This document shows positions 1 to 5,939 of a DNA stretch of 8,447 nucleotides, piece after piece. The stretch lies in the NCBI GenBank assembly GCA_946645735.1, contig CAMPCK010000033.1:1-8447 (forward strand), read 5' to 3'. The translations under genes and the position numbers were made by a program. The DNA comes from an uncultured Clostridia bacterium (lineage in GTDB: Bacteria > Bacillota_A > Clostridia > Peptostreptococcales > Anaerovoracaceae). Each line of letters starts with the position of its first letter. Positions within the stretch are counted from its first letter, which is position 1. Under the pieces are notes generated by a model. That model saw only the letters and a program-made list of their open reading frames with translations. It made no database searches and was not told where the DNA came from.

Positions 1-811
1 CCTTAAGATAGAGCGGGGAGATGACGTCTTCTCAAATGATCAGGAAGAGGGATATATTACAGCACAGAACCCTGATGCCGGCACCATGGTCAAGGAAGGA
101 AAGACCATCGTCGTCAACGTATCCAAGGGAAAGAAGGACGGCCTGATCCCGAAGCTGCTCGGAAAGACCGAGGAAGAGGCTGAAAAAGACCTTAAGGAGC
201 TCGGTTTTGATCTCGGAACTGTCATAAGAGTAACTTCGACTGAAGAGGAAGGAACCGTTGTCAAGCAGTCCGTAGATCCCGGCACAAAGGCTGATGCGGG
301 AACCACCGTGGATATAGAAGTATCCGACGGTCAGGGAGTGGAACAGGTAACAGTTCCTCCGCTTATCGGACGCACACCGGATGAAGCCAAAACTCTCCTC
401 AAGAGCCTCGGACTCAAGCCCGGAGAAGTGAGTTATGAAGAACGCTCCGACATCCCCGAGAACACCGTATTCTGGCAGAGTCTTCCTGAAGGTTCTGAAG
501 TTCCTGTAGGAACCAAGGTAGGATATAAGATCTCCAAGGGAGTTCCTCCCGAGGGTTCCGGAAACGATTCCGATACGGAACAGGAGACAACACCGGGAAC
601 AGATCCGTCATCCGGTGATTCAGGCTCCGGTTCAGGAGATTCCGGCTCAGGTTCCGGTGATTCAGGTTCAGGCTCCGTTGACTCCGGTTCAGGCTCAGGA
701 GATTCAGGATCCGGTTCCGGCGACTCAGGTTCCGGCTCCGGTGATTCCGGTTCAGGTTCCGGTGATTCAGGTACTGCTGAAGGCGGAAATGCAGAAAATT
801 CAGGTAACTAA
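1..811 (+). CDS. pknB: PASTA-domain Ser/Thr protein kinase (PrkC/PknB type), C-terminal part only
   Basis: The reading frame is open from the left edge (first full codon at 2) to TAA at 809-811, giving 269 residues of a longer protein. I see one partial PASTA repeat (nt 2-130) and two complete ones (about nt 143-331 and 347-541). Each has the family pattern of a P-x-L-x-G-x-[ST] start, a helix with E-A, a Q-x-P-x-x-G turn, and an end like V-x-x-x-V-S-x-G. PASTA repeats on such kinases lie outside the membrane and bind muropeptides or peptidoglycan. The kinase and membrane segments must lie upstream of the window, so the kinase assignment rests on the PASTA array plus the rsgA-rpe neighbours, an order known from Firmicutes (prpC-prkC-rsgA-rpe). 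A PASTA protein without a kinase domain is a less likely alternative. Oddity: after the last PASTA the protein continues about 90 residues into an acidic Gly/Ser/Asp repeat tail, whereas these kinases usually end just after the last PASTA. Confidence 0.85.
   Translation, partial: LKIERGDDVFSNDQEEGYITAQNPDAGTMVKEGKTIVVNVSKGKKDGLIPKLLGKTEEEAEKDLKELGFDLGTVIRVTSTEEEGTVVKQSVDPGTKADAGTTVDIEVSDGQGVEQVTVPPLIGRTPDEAKTLLKSLGLKPGEVSYEERSDIPENTVFWQSLPEGSEVPVGTKVGYKISKGVPPEGSGNDSDTEQETTPGTDPSSGDSGSGSGDSGSGSGDSGSGSVDSGSGSGDSGSGSGDSGSGSGDSGSGSGDSGTAEGGNAENSGN
614..772 (+). repeat. 21-bp coding tandem repeat encoding GDSGSGS
   Basis: Seven complete heptapeptide units plus a partial eighth (GDSG) lie in frame at the end of the PASTA kinase gene; the fourth unit starts with V instead of G. 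At DNA level the copies differ mainly at third codon positions, and every serine in the array is TCA or TCC. The array could expand or contract by slippage without shifting frame because the unit is 21 nt. The encoded tail is probably a flexible, acidic, extracellular linker. Serine-rich tails of this kind can be glycosylated, but that is inference. Confidence 0.9.
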
Positions 812-1708
812 ATGAAGGGACTGATAATTAAAGGAATCGGCGGATTCTATTATGTAAAAAACGAGAAGGGCCTCTTCGAATGCAAGGGAAGAGGCGCCTT
901 CCGCAAAAAAGGAATAAAGCTTCAGGTAGGCGACAGAGTGGAGTTCACGGAGGTTGAGCTCTCTGCGGAGGCCAGAAAGCGCGGCATGGACCACGAAGGC
1001 GTTATAGAAGCCCTTGAGGAGCGCAAAAACGCCTTTATAAGGCCGCCAATCGTAAATGTTGACCTCTTTGCCGTTACTTTTGCTGCAAAGGATCCAGAGC
1101 CCAATTTTGCCCTCATAGATAAATTCCTTATCATGGCTGAGAAGAACTCTGTGGATGCAGTGATCGTCATGAACAAGTGCGATCTTCTGGATGAAGAGAC
1201 CCTTAAGAGCTATGAGGAGATATACAGAGGACTTTATCCTGTGATCAGGGTCAGCGCTGAAACGGGAAAGGGACTTGATGAACTGGATGAGAAGATCTCA
1301 GGCTCCGTATGTGCCTTTGCAGGACCGTCGGGAGTAGGAAAGTCCAGCATTATAAACGCTCTCATTCCCCATGCTGAAATGGAGACCGGCGAGATCTCAA
1401 AAAAGACATCCAGGGGAAGGCACACCACGAGGCACGTGGAGATCTTCGAGACGGAGAGAGGCGGACTCATCTATGATACGCCGGGATTCACATCCTTTGA
1501 CATCCTTGAGGCCGAAGAAGACGAGCTCCAGGACCTTTATCCCGAGATGAGACCCTATAAAGGCAAATGCTACTACGATAACTGCAGACATCTCAAAGAG
1601 CCTGACTGCGCCGTAAAGGATGCGGTAAGACGCGGAGAGATATCCAGAATAAGATACGGCTCCTACAAGAGCAATATTGAAGAAATTAAAGAAAAGAGGA
1701 AATATTGA
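812..1708 (+). CDS. rsgA: Ribosome small-subunit-dependent GTPase RsgA (YloQ/CpgA)
   Basis: 298 residues, the normal family length. The N-terminal ~70 residues match the OB-fold of RsgA. The GTPase motifs appear in circularly permuted order, which identifies the family: G4 NKCD (121-124), G5 SAETGKG (148-154), then the P-loop GPSGVGKSS (171-179), the TTR switch I region (205-207) and G3 DTPG (222-225). A C-terminal zinc site follows with C253, C258, H260 and C266 (C-x4-C-x-H-x5-C). RsgA acts in the cytoplasm on the 30S subunit during late maturation. The ATG directly follows the kinase stop (TAA|ATG) and no good Shine-Dalgarno sequence precedes it, so translation probably depends on coupling to the kinase gene. 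In B. subtilis the homologue CpgA is a reported PrkC substrate, which fits the pairing here. Confidence 0.97.
   Translation: MKGLIIKGIGGFYYVKNEKGLFECKGRGAFRKKGIKLQVGDRVEFTEVELSAEARKRGMDHEGVIEALEERKNAFIRPPIVNVDLFAVTFAAKDPEPNFALIDKFLIMAEKNSVDAVIVMNKCDLLDEETLKSYEEIYRGLYPVIRVSAETGKGLDELDEKISGSVCAFAGPSGVGKSSIINALIPHAEMETGEISKKTSRGRHTTRHVEIFETERGGLIYDTPGFTSFDILEAEEDELQDLYPEMRPYKGKCYYDNCRHLKEPDCAVKDAVRRGEISRIRYGSYKSNIEEIKEKRKY
1695..1700 (+). promoter_or_regulatory. Ribosome binding site of rpe
   Basis: AGAGGA lies inside the 3' end of rsgA, 7 nt before the ATG at 1708. The spacing favours that ATG over the TTG at 1705. Confidence 0.7.
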
Positions 1709-2355
1709 TGTTATTGTCACCATCCATACTTTCAGCTGACTTCAGTGCTTTGCTTGATGATATCAAAAAAATAGAGGAGGGAGGTGCTGATTATATCCAT
1801 GTCGATGTAATGGACGGACACTTCGTTCCCAATATCAGCTTCGGAGCTCCCGTTATGAAATGCCTTAACGGAAAGACCTCTCTGCCATATGATGTACATC
1901 TCATGATAGAGAATCCTGAGAAATACATAAAGGACTTCGTAACAGACCAGACAGCCTTTATAACCGTACATCAGGAGGCCTGCGGAGATAAACTGGGAGA
2001 GGTTATAGACCTTATCCATTCCTTTGGAATAAAGGCAGGCGTTTCGCTTAAACCCGCTACTCCCACATCCGTTCTCGAAGGATATTTTGAAAAGGTGGAT
2101 ATGATCCTCATAATGAGCGTGGAACCCGGATTCGGAGGACAGAGCTTCATGGAAGAGCAGCTGTATAAAGCAGTGGAACTCTCTGCTCTTAAGCGTGAGA
2201 TGGGATATGATTACATCATAGAAATCGACGGAGGAATAAGTCTTGACAACATCCAGCGCGTAAAAGATTCAGGCGTTGAGATGGCCGTCGCAGGCTCAGC
2301 CGTATATAAGGCAGAAGACGTACCCGAAAGAGTGAGGGCCTTTAAAAAATACTGA
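1708..2355 (+). CDS. rpe: Ribulose-phosphate 3-epimerase
   Basis: 215 residues of a TIM-barrel enzyme that interconverts D-ribulose 5-phosphate and D-xylulose 5-phosphate in the pentose phosphate pathway. Visible motifs: PSILSADF (5-12), HVDVMDG (31-37), DVHLMIENP (62-70), MSVEPGFGGQ (136-145), IDGGI (173-177) and the phosphate-binding AVAGSAVY (193-200). The expected metal and acid/base residues are present as H31, D33, H64 and D174. I chose the ATG at 1708 because the GAGGA-type ribosome site at 1695-1700 lies 7 nt upstream and the product then begins MLLSPSIL, as in the family. A TTG at 1705 would add one residue with poor spacing. The start overlaps the rsgA stop by one base (TGATG), implying translational coupling. 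The gene closes the operon; thiN, often next in Firmicutes, is absent here. Confidence 0.97.
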   Translation: MLLSPSILSADFSALLDDIKKIEEGGADYIHVDVMDGHFVPNISFGAPVMKCLNGKTSLPYDVHLMIENPEKYIKDFVTDQTAFITVHQEACGDKLGEVIDLIHSFGIKAGVSLKPATPTSVLEGYFEKVDMILIMSVEPGFGGQSFMEEQLYKAVELSALKREMGYDYIIEIDGGISLDNIQRVKDSGVEMAVAGSAVYKAEDVPERVRAFKKY

Positions 2356-2369
2356 TTAAGAAGATATGG

Positions 2370-2404
2370 GCACCGAAGCGTATGATTCGCATCGGTGCTT
2401 TTTT
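2370..2404 (+). terminator. Intrinsic terminator of the pknB-rsgA-rpe operon
   Basis: The arm GCACCGA (2370-2376) pairs with TCGGTGC (2392-2398). After a single A/A mismatch, GCG (2378-2380) pairs with CGC (2388-2390) around a 7-nt loop. A run of six T (2399-2404) follows. It lies 15 nt after the rpe stop. Confidence 0.92.
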
Positions 2405-2410
2405 ATTGCA

Positions 2411-2450
2411 AAACAAAAGACCCCGCGTTGAACGGGGTCTTGGTTTATTT
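2411..2450 (-). terminator. Intrinsic terminator of the PBP gene, probably bidirectional
   Basis: The arms AAGACCCCG (2417-2425) and CGGGGTCTT (2433-2441) pair perfectly around a 7-nt loop. Read on the minus strand, the stem is followed by TTTGTTTT, as expected for ending the convergent PBP transcript. Read on the plus strand it is followed by TGGTTTATTTTT, so it may also back up the rpe terminator just upstream. Two stems back to back between converging genes would limit read-through both ways. Confidence 0.88.
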
Positions 2451-2485
2451 TTGGTGTTACGGTCAGCCGCAATATCCTTTATCTC

Positions 2486-5400
2486 TTAAGGATAGTGGAA
2501 CTGTCCGTCTTTGTAGCCTTCCTGGTATTCCCAGTGGCCTTCCTCAGGATGAGTGATTGTTTCAGTATAGGCTTCTTTATCGACAACAGTCTTTTGCTCA
2601 TATTTGCCGGTAGGCTGTCCGTTTTCATCAAGAATAGGTTTGGAAGTATCATCCTCCTGATGGGTTACAGCATCATGTTGAATGGTTTCCGTCCATGCAG
2701 CTTTATCTACGATCCAGTTCTTATGAGATTCTCTGTCTTTCAGCCACTGCTGGTATGCAGCTTCTTTCTTGGATGCTTCTTCCTGAGCGGCTTTTTCTTC
2801 AGCTTCCTTCTGAGCCTTTTCTTCGGCTTCCTTCTGGTACTTCTCTAACTTCTCCTGATTCTTCTTGGCTACTTTGTACTTGGAAGGATCAGAGTTATGC
2901 ATGTAGCAGTAGGTTGAAGGAATGTCGATTCCGAAATCTTCACTGTCATCGCCGCTGTCACCGTCTTTTGAAGTAAAGGTGTAGCCTGACTTGGTCTTTG
3001 TATGAGGACAATCAGGTGTAGCCAGGAGACCGGTATCGGTACATATCTTGACCTTTACGTACTTGGCTCCTGAAGCTATGTTCTTGTCCGTACCCTTGGT
3101 GAAGTACTCGGTTCGTTTATTAGCAGAAGCGGTAACAACATTGGAAGGTCTGGAAGAGTAGGTGCCTCCCTTGGCCTTGTCAATCTGGCTCATTATTGTG
3201 GACCAGAGTCGGGCAGCTCTTGGTGACATCTCGCTGAGGCCTATGTTGACGTCATTACCGATCCAGAGTGAAGCGGTATAGTTTGCAGTGAATCCGTCGA
3301 ACCAGATATCACAGTTTTCTCTCTGGGAACCTGTGGTACCGGTCTTACCTCCGACAGTCTCACCGGAGATTCTTGCGTTTCCGGCGATACCTTCTGAAAC
3401 TACTGTCTGAAGGATATCTCTCATGATCCAGGCTACGCCGGGATTGAGAACTTCAGTCTCTTCTTTCTGAGGTTCCAGAATAGTATTGTCATTTCTGTCG
3501 GTAACCCTGTCATAGCAGTAGTAACTCTTATGTACACCGTTATTGACGAATACGGTATAAGCTGATGCCATCTCAAGAGTGGATACACCCTTGGTCATAC
3601 CGCCGATACCCAGAGCAGCCAGGTTCATATCGTTTGAAGGACCTTCGCTTACCAGAGTGGTAAGTCCGAACTTCTGAGCATGCTGGAATGCATAATCGAT
3701 TCCTACCTGAGCAAGGATCTTGATGGCGCAGGTGTTTATGGACTGCTGAAGGGCAGTTCTGAAGGTACGTGTTCCTGAGTAGCCGCCGCCGGAGTTCTTA
3801 GGCCACTGCTTGCCGTTTACGGTCATGGGTTCGTCCACAACTATGGAAGCTGCAGTGATATAGTCACCCCAGAGTTTCTTTCCCTGTTTGTCATAGCCGG
3901 TTTCTTTATATTCGTATTTCTTTCCGGCTGCTTCAAGTTCATAGGACTTCTGAAGGGCAGCGGAGTAAACGGCTATAGGCTTGAGTGAGGATCCGGGCTG
4001 ACGGGGGTTGACAGCTCTGTTATAGAGCATTTTGCCCTTGGCGCCTCTTCCTCCGATCATGGCTACTACAGCACCTGTCTTGTTGTCAACTATGGTCATG
4101 GCAGCCTGAGGCTGTATGGTAGTGGACTTAAGGCTGAAAGCCTTGGTGCTGAGAGTTCCGTCGGAGAACTTGAAGCTGTTGGGATAATCCTCAAAATACT
4201 TGGCGCTGATTACAACGTTCTCGTTTTCATCAAAGGTCTTGTAAGGATTGAGGGTGGCGTTTCCTTCTTCATCATAGGTGTAATAGCCCTGAGGAACGTT
4301 TACGTAGGCACCTTCAATGGAGTAGAAGTGGCCGCTCTTGTTGAAACGGTACATTCTCGGCATTTCGATGGAAATGTCATCAGCTCCGTTGGCAGTGGTG
4401 GCGTAGAATCTGAGCCGTTTACCCTTGATGAGGGTTACAGATCCGTCAGAATTCTTTTTGTACTCACTGTCTCTGAAGGTATAGGTTTTATCTTTTACGA
4501 AGTTACTGTACCTGTAAAGCAGAACCTTGCCGGTTGTGCTTGAAATGATGTTCCCGTTGGAATCCGTGCTGTAATATGCAGGATAAGGGAAGTTGGACTT
4601 GTTCTTGAATTCTTTTTCAAGTACTGACTGAGCCTGGGAATCCAGGGTCGTGTAGATCTTAAGTCCGCCGTTATAGACTCTGTGATAAGCATCCTGCTCG
4701 CTCAAACCATACTGTTCTGAAAGATCTTTTGCAACTGATTCGATAACGAAGTCTGAGAAATAGCTGGAATGTGATGATTCAGATTCGGGAGCCGGATTGA
4801 CGATATCCTTGATTTCTGTATTGATGGCTTCGTCATACTGCTCCTGGGTTATGAGCCCCTGTTCGAGCATGAATGCAAGGCAGGTCTGCATACGTCCTTT
4901 GCAGCGGTCGTTCCAGACGTATGTATAATCTCCGCTGGTGTAAAGAACCTTATCAGCAAATTCACCGAGATCATCTGAAGGAAGCTTCAGGATCAGAGCG
5001 TAGTAGGAGGGGAGGTTGGGCATGGTTGCCAGAGCTGCTCCTTCTGCCAGTGTAAGATCCTTGACTTCTTTATTGAAATAGTCATGGGCAGCGGTTGCTA
5101 TTCCGTAGCCGTCTCCGAAATATACTGTGTTGAGATAGGCTTCCATGATCTGATCCTTTGAAAGCTTTTCTTCAAGTATATATGCGTAGTAGGCTTCCTT
5201 TATCTTACGTTCATAGTCGTGCTTTGACATGGTGTCTTCCAGATAAAGGTTACGGGCAAGCTGCTGGGTGATAGTGGATGTACCGCCTATCTGTCCGCCG
5301 TGAATGATCTTGTCCTTGATAGCACCGAAGATTCTTATGATATTGAAACCGTGGTGAGTTCTGAAGGTCTTGTCCTCAATGGCGATGAAAGCGTTCTGCA

Positions 5401-5800
5401 CATAGTCGGGAATTTCAGATATTTCCACAATGGTACGCTTCTTTTCGCCCATGATCTCTTCGATTTCCTTGCCGTCACTGTCATATATGGTTGAAGTCTG
5501 GGACAGCAGGCTGTAGATGTCGTCAGTCTGAATAGGGGGAGCGTCCTTGATGACCTTGACAACGTAAACTCCGCCCACGATACAGCATAACAGTCCGAGA
5601 GAGACCAGTACGGCAAATATCTTGAGAATAATGTGCTTCTTTTTCTTTTTCTTTTGTTTCTTTGCAGTCCTCGTTTCAGTTGAAACAGCCTGGTCTTTAG
5701 TTGTTACAGCTGTTGACTGAAGGGTTTCACTGTCCTTGCGCTGCTTTTTTGCAACACGGGAACGGCGTGGAGTACTGCCTTTATCAGTAGTGTTTCCCAA
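2486..5800 (-). CDS. Class A penicillin-binding protein (bifunctional transglycosylase/transpeptidase)
   Basis: 1104 residues, long for the family (often 700-900). Order: a cytoplasmic basic N-terminus with a lysine run (47-56), one membrane anchor (about 57-84), GT51 glycosyltransferase with IEDKTF (catalytic E142), GGTSTITQQLARN (172-184), RKIKEA (E202) and EAYLNTVYFG (220-229). After a linker comes the penicillin-binding transpeptidase with S604-x-x-K607, S687-x-N689 and K819-T-G. All catalytic motifs are intact, so it should polymerise lipid II and crosslink peptidoglycan outside the membrane. About 180 residues (390-568) separate the GT51 part from the transpeptidase fold; an OB-like domain is possible but unproven. 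A long tail follows about residue 970. The start is TTG (5798-5800) with AAAGGTGG 7 nt upstream; no ATG occurs before the membrane anchor, so TTG is needed. It is monocistronic, with its own promoter and terminator. It belongs to the PBP1a/PonA group, but I do not assign a specific symbol. Confidence 0.96.
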   Translation of the reverse strand: MGNTTDKGSTPRRSRVAKKQRKDSETLQSTAVTTKDQAVSTETRTAKKQKKKKKKHIILKIFAVLVSLGLLCCIVGGVYVVKVIKDAPPIQTDDIYSLLSQTSTIYDSDGKEIEEIMGEKKRTIVEISEIPDYVQNAFIAIEDKTFRTHHGFNIIRIFGAIKDKIIHGGQIGGTSTITQQLARNLYLEDTMSKHDYERKIKEAYYAYILEEKLSKDQIMEAYLNTVYFGDGYGIATAAHDYFNKEVKDLTLAEGAALATMPNLPSYYALILKLPSDDLGEFADKVLYTSGDYTYVWNDRCKGRMQTCLAFMLEQGLITQEQYDEAINTEIKDIVNPAPESESSHSSYFSDFVIESVAKDLSEQYGLSEQDAYHRVYNGGLKIYTTLDSQAQSVLEKEFKNKSNFPYPAYYSTDSNGNIISSTTGKVLLYRYSNFVKDKTYTFRDSEYKKNSDGSVTLIKGKRLRFYATTANGADDISIEMPRMYRFNKSGHFYSIEGAYVNVPQGYYTYDEEGNATLNPYKTFDENENVVISAKYFEDYPNSFKFSDGTLSTKAFSLKSTTIQPQAAMTIVDNKTGAVVAMIGGRGAKGKMLYNRAVNPRQPGSSLKPIAVYSAALQKSYELEAAGKKYEYKETGYDKQGKKLWGDYITAASIVVDEPMTVNGKQWPKNSGGGYSGTRTFRTALQQSINTCAIKILAQVGIDYAFQHAQKFGLTTLVSEGPSNDMNLAALGIGGMTKGVSTLEMASAYTVFVNNGVHKSYYCYDRVTDRNDNTILEPQKEETEVLNPGVAWIMRDILQTVVSEGIAGNARISGETVGGKTGTTGSQRENCDIWFDGFTANYTASLWIGNDVNIGLSEMSPRAARLWSTIMSQIDKAKGGTYSSRPSNVVTASANKRTEYFTKGTDKNIASGAKYVKVKICTDTGLLATPDCPHTKTKSGYTFTSKDGDSGDDSEDFGIDIPSTYCYMHNSDPSKYKVAKKNQEKLEKYQKEAEEKAQKEAEEKAAQEEASKKEAAYQQWLKDRESHKNWIVDKAAWTETIQHDAVTHQEDDTSKPILDENGQPTGKYEQKTVVDKEAYTETITHPEEGHWEYQEGYKDGQFHYP
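2489..2893 (-). other. PBP C-terminal extension: charged helix plus duplicated TETI-x-H-x4-H motif
   Basis: Residues 970-1104 of the PBP lie beyond the usual class A end. Residues about 976-1012 (nt 2765-2875) are rich in K, E, A and Q and should form a long helix or coiled coil. Two similar segments follow: residues 1031-1047 (nt 2660-2710) and 1073-1089 (nt 2534-2584). Both fit VDK-x-A-[WY]-TETI-x-H-x4-H, with 10 of 17 positions identical and a 42-residue offset. The end is aromatic (W, Y, F). The histidine pairs could bind metal and the segment could bind wall or a partner, but neither is shown by the sequence. Confidence 0.7.
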
Positions 5801-5807
5801 AATAATC

Positions 5808-5815
5808 CCACCTTT
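5808..5815 (-). promoter_or_regulatory. Ribosome binding site of the PBP gene, fixing a TTG start
   Basis: On the minus strand AAAGGTGG lies 7 nt before TTG at 5798-5800. This supports the non-ATG start. Confidence 0.7.
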
Positions 5816-5840
5816 CTTGCTTAATTATATAAGTAGACAT

Positions 5841-5870
5841 ATTATATCACAAAATTATTACGATTGTAAA
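5841..5870 (-). promoter_or_regulatory. Sigma-A-type promoter for the PBP gene
   Basis: Read on the minus strand: -35 TTTACA (5870-5865, five of six consensus bases), an 18-nt spacer and -10 TATAAT (5846-5841, perfect). Transcription would begin near 5834, leaving a leader of about 34 nt before the TTG start. Confidence 0.75.
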
Positions 5871-5892
5871 TTACTTTAGCATATATTATAAT
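5864..5892 (+). promoter_or_regulatory. Sigma-A-type promoter for comEC
   Basis: -35 TTGTAA (5864-5869, four of six), a 17-nt spacer and -10 TATAAT (5887-5892, perfect). Transcription would begin near 5899. The -35 overlaps the -35 of the opposite promoter by five bases. Confidence 0.75.
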
Positions 5893-5923
5893 AAACACAC
5901 ATGGAGCTTATGCACTTAAGGAT

Positions 5924-5932
5924 GGGGAAGGA
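5924..5932 (+). promoter_or_regulatory. Ribosome binding site deciding the comEC start
   Basis: GGGGAAGGA ends 7 nt before the ATG at 5940. The earlier in-frame ATG at 5901 would be nearly leaderless given the promoter at 5864-5892. Confidence 0.65.
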
Positions 5933-5939
5933 AAGGTGC

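Noticed and set aside
615..815. Second frame over the kinase repeat reading as Pro/Val/Gln/Ala repeats
   Set aside because: It is open only because a 21-bp GC-rich repeat lacks stops in that phase; the PASTA frame continues through with no break.
1705..1707. TTG start for rpe
   Set aside because: It is too close to the ribosome site and adds an atypical residue; ATG 1708 fits both spacing and family N-terminus.
2411..2441. Inverted repeat considered as an insertion-sequence end or attachment site
   Set aside because: Its short perfect stem flanked by T-rich stretches between converging genes is fully explained as a terminator; no transposase or target duplication is nearby.
5901..5939. Upstream in-frame ATGs for comEC (5901, 5910, 5922)
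   Set aside because: 5901 coincides with the predicted transcription start and the others lack a spaced ribosome site; ATG 5940 has one and gives a normal N-terminus.
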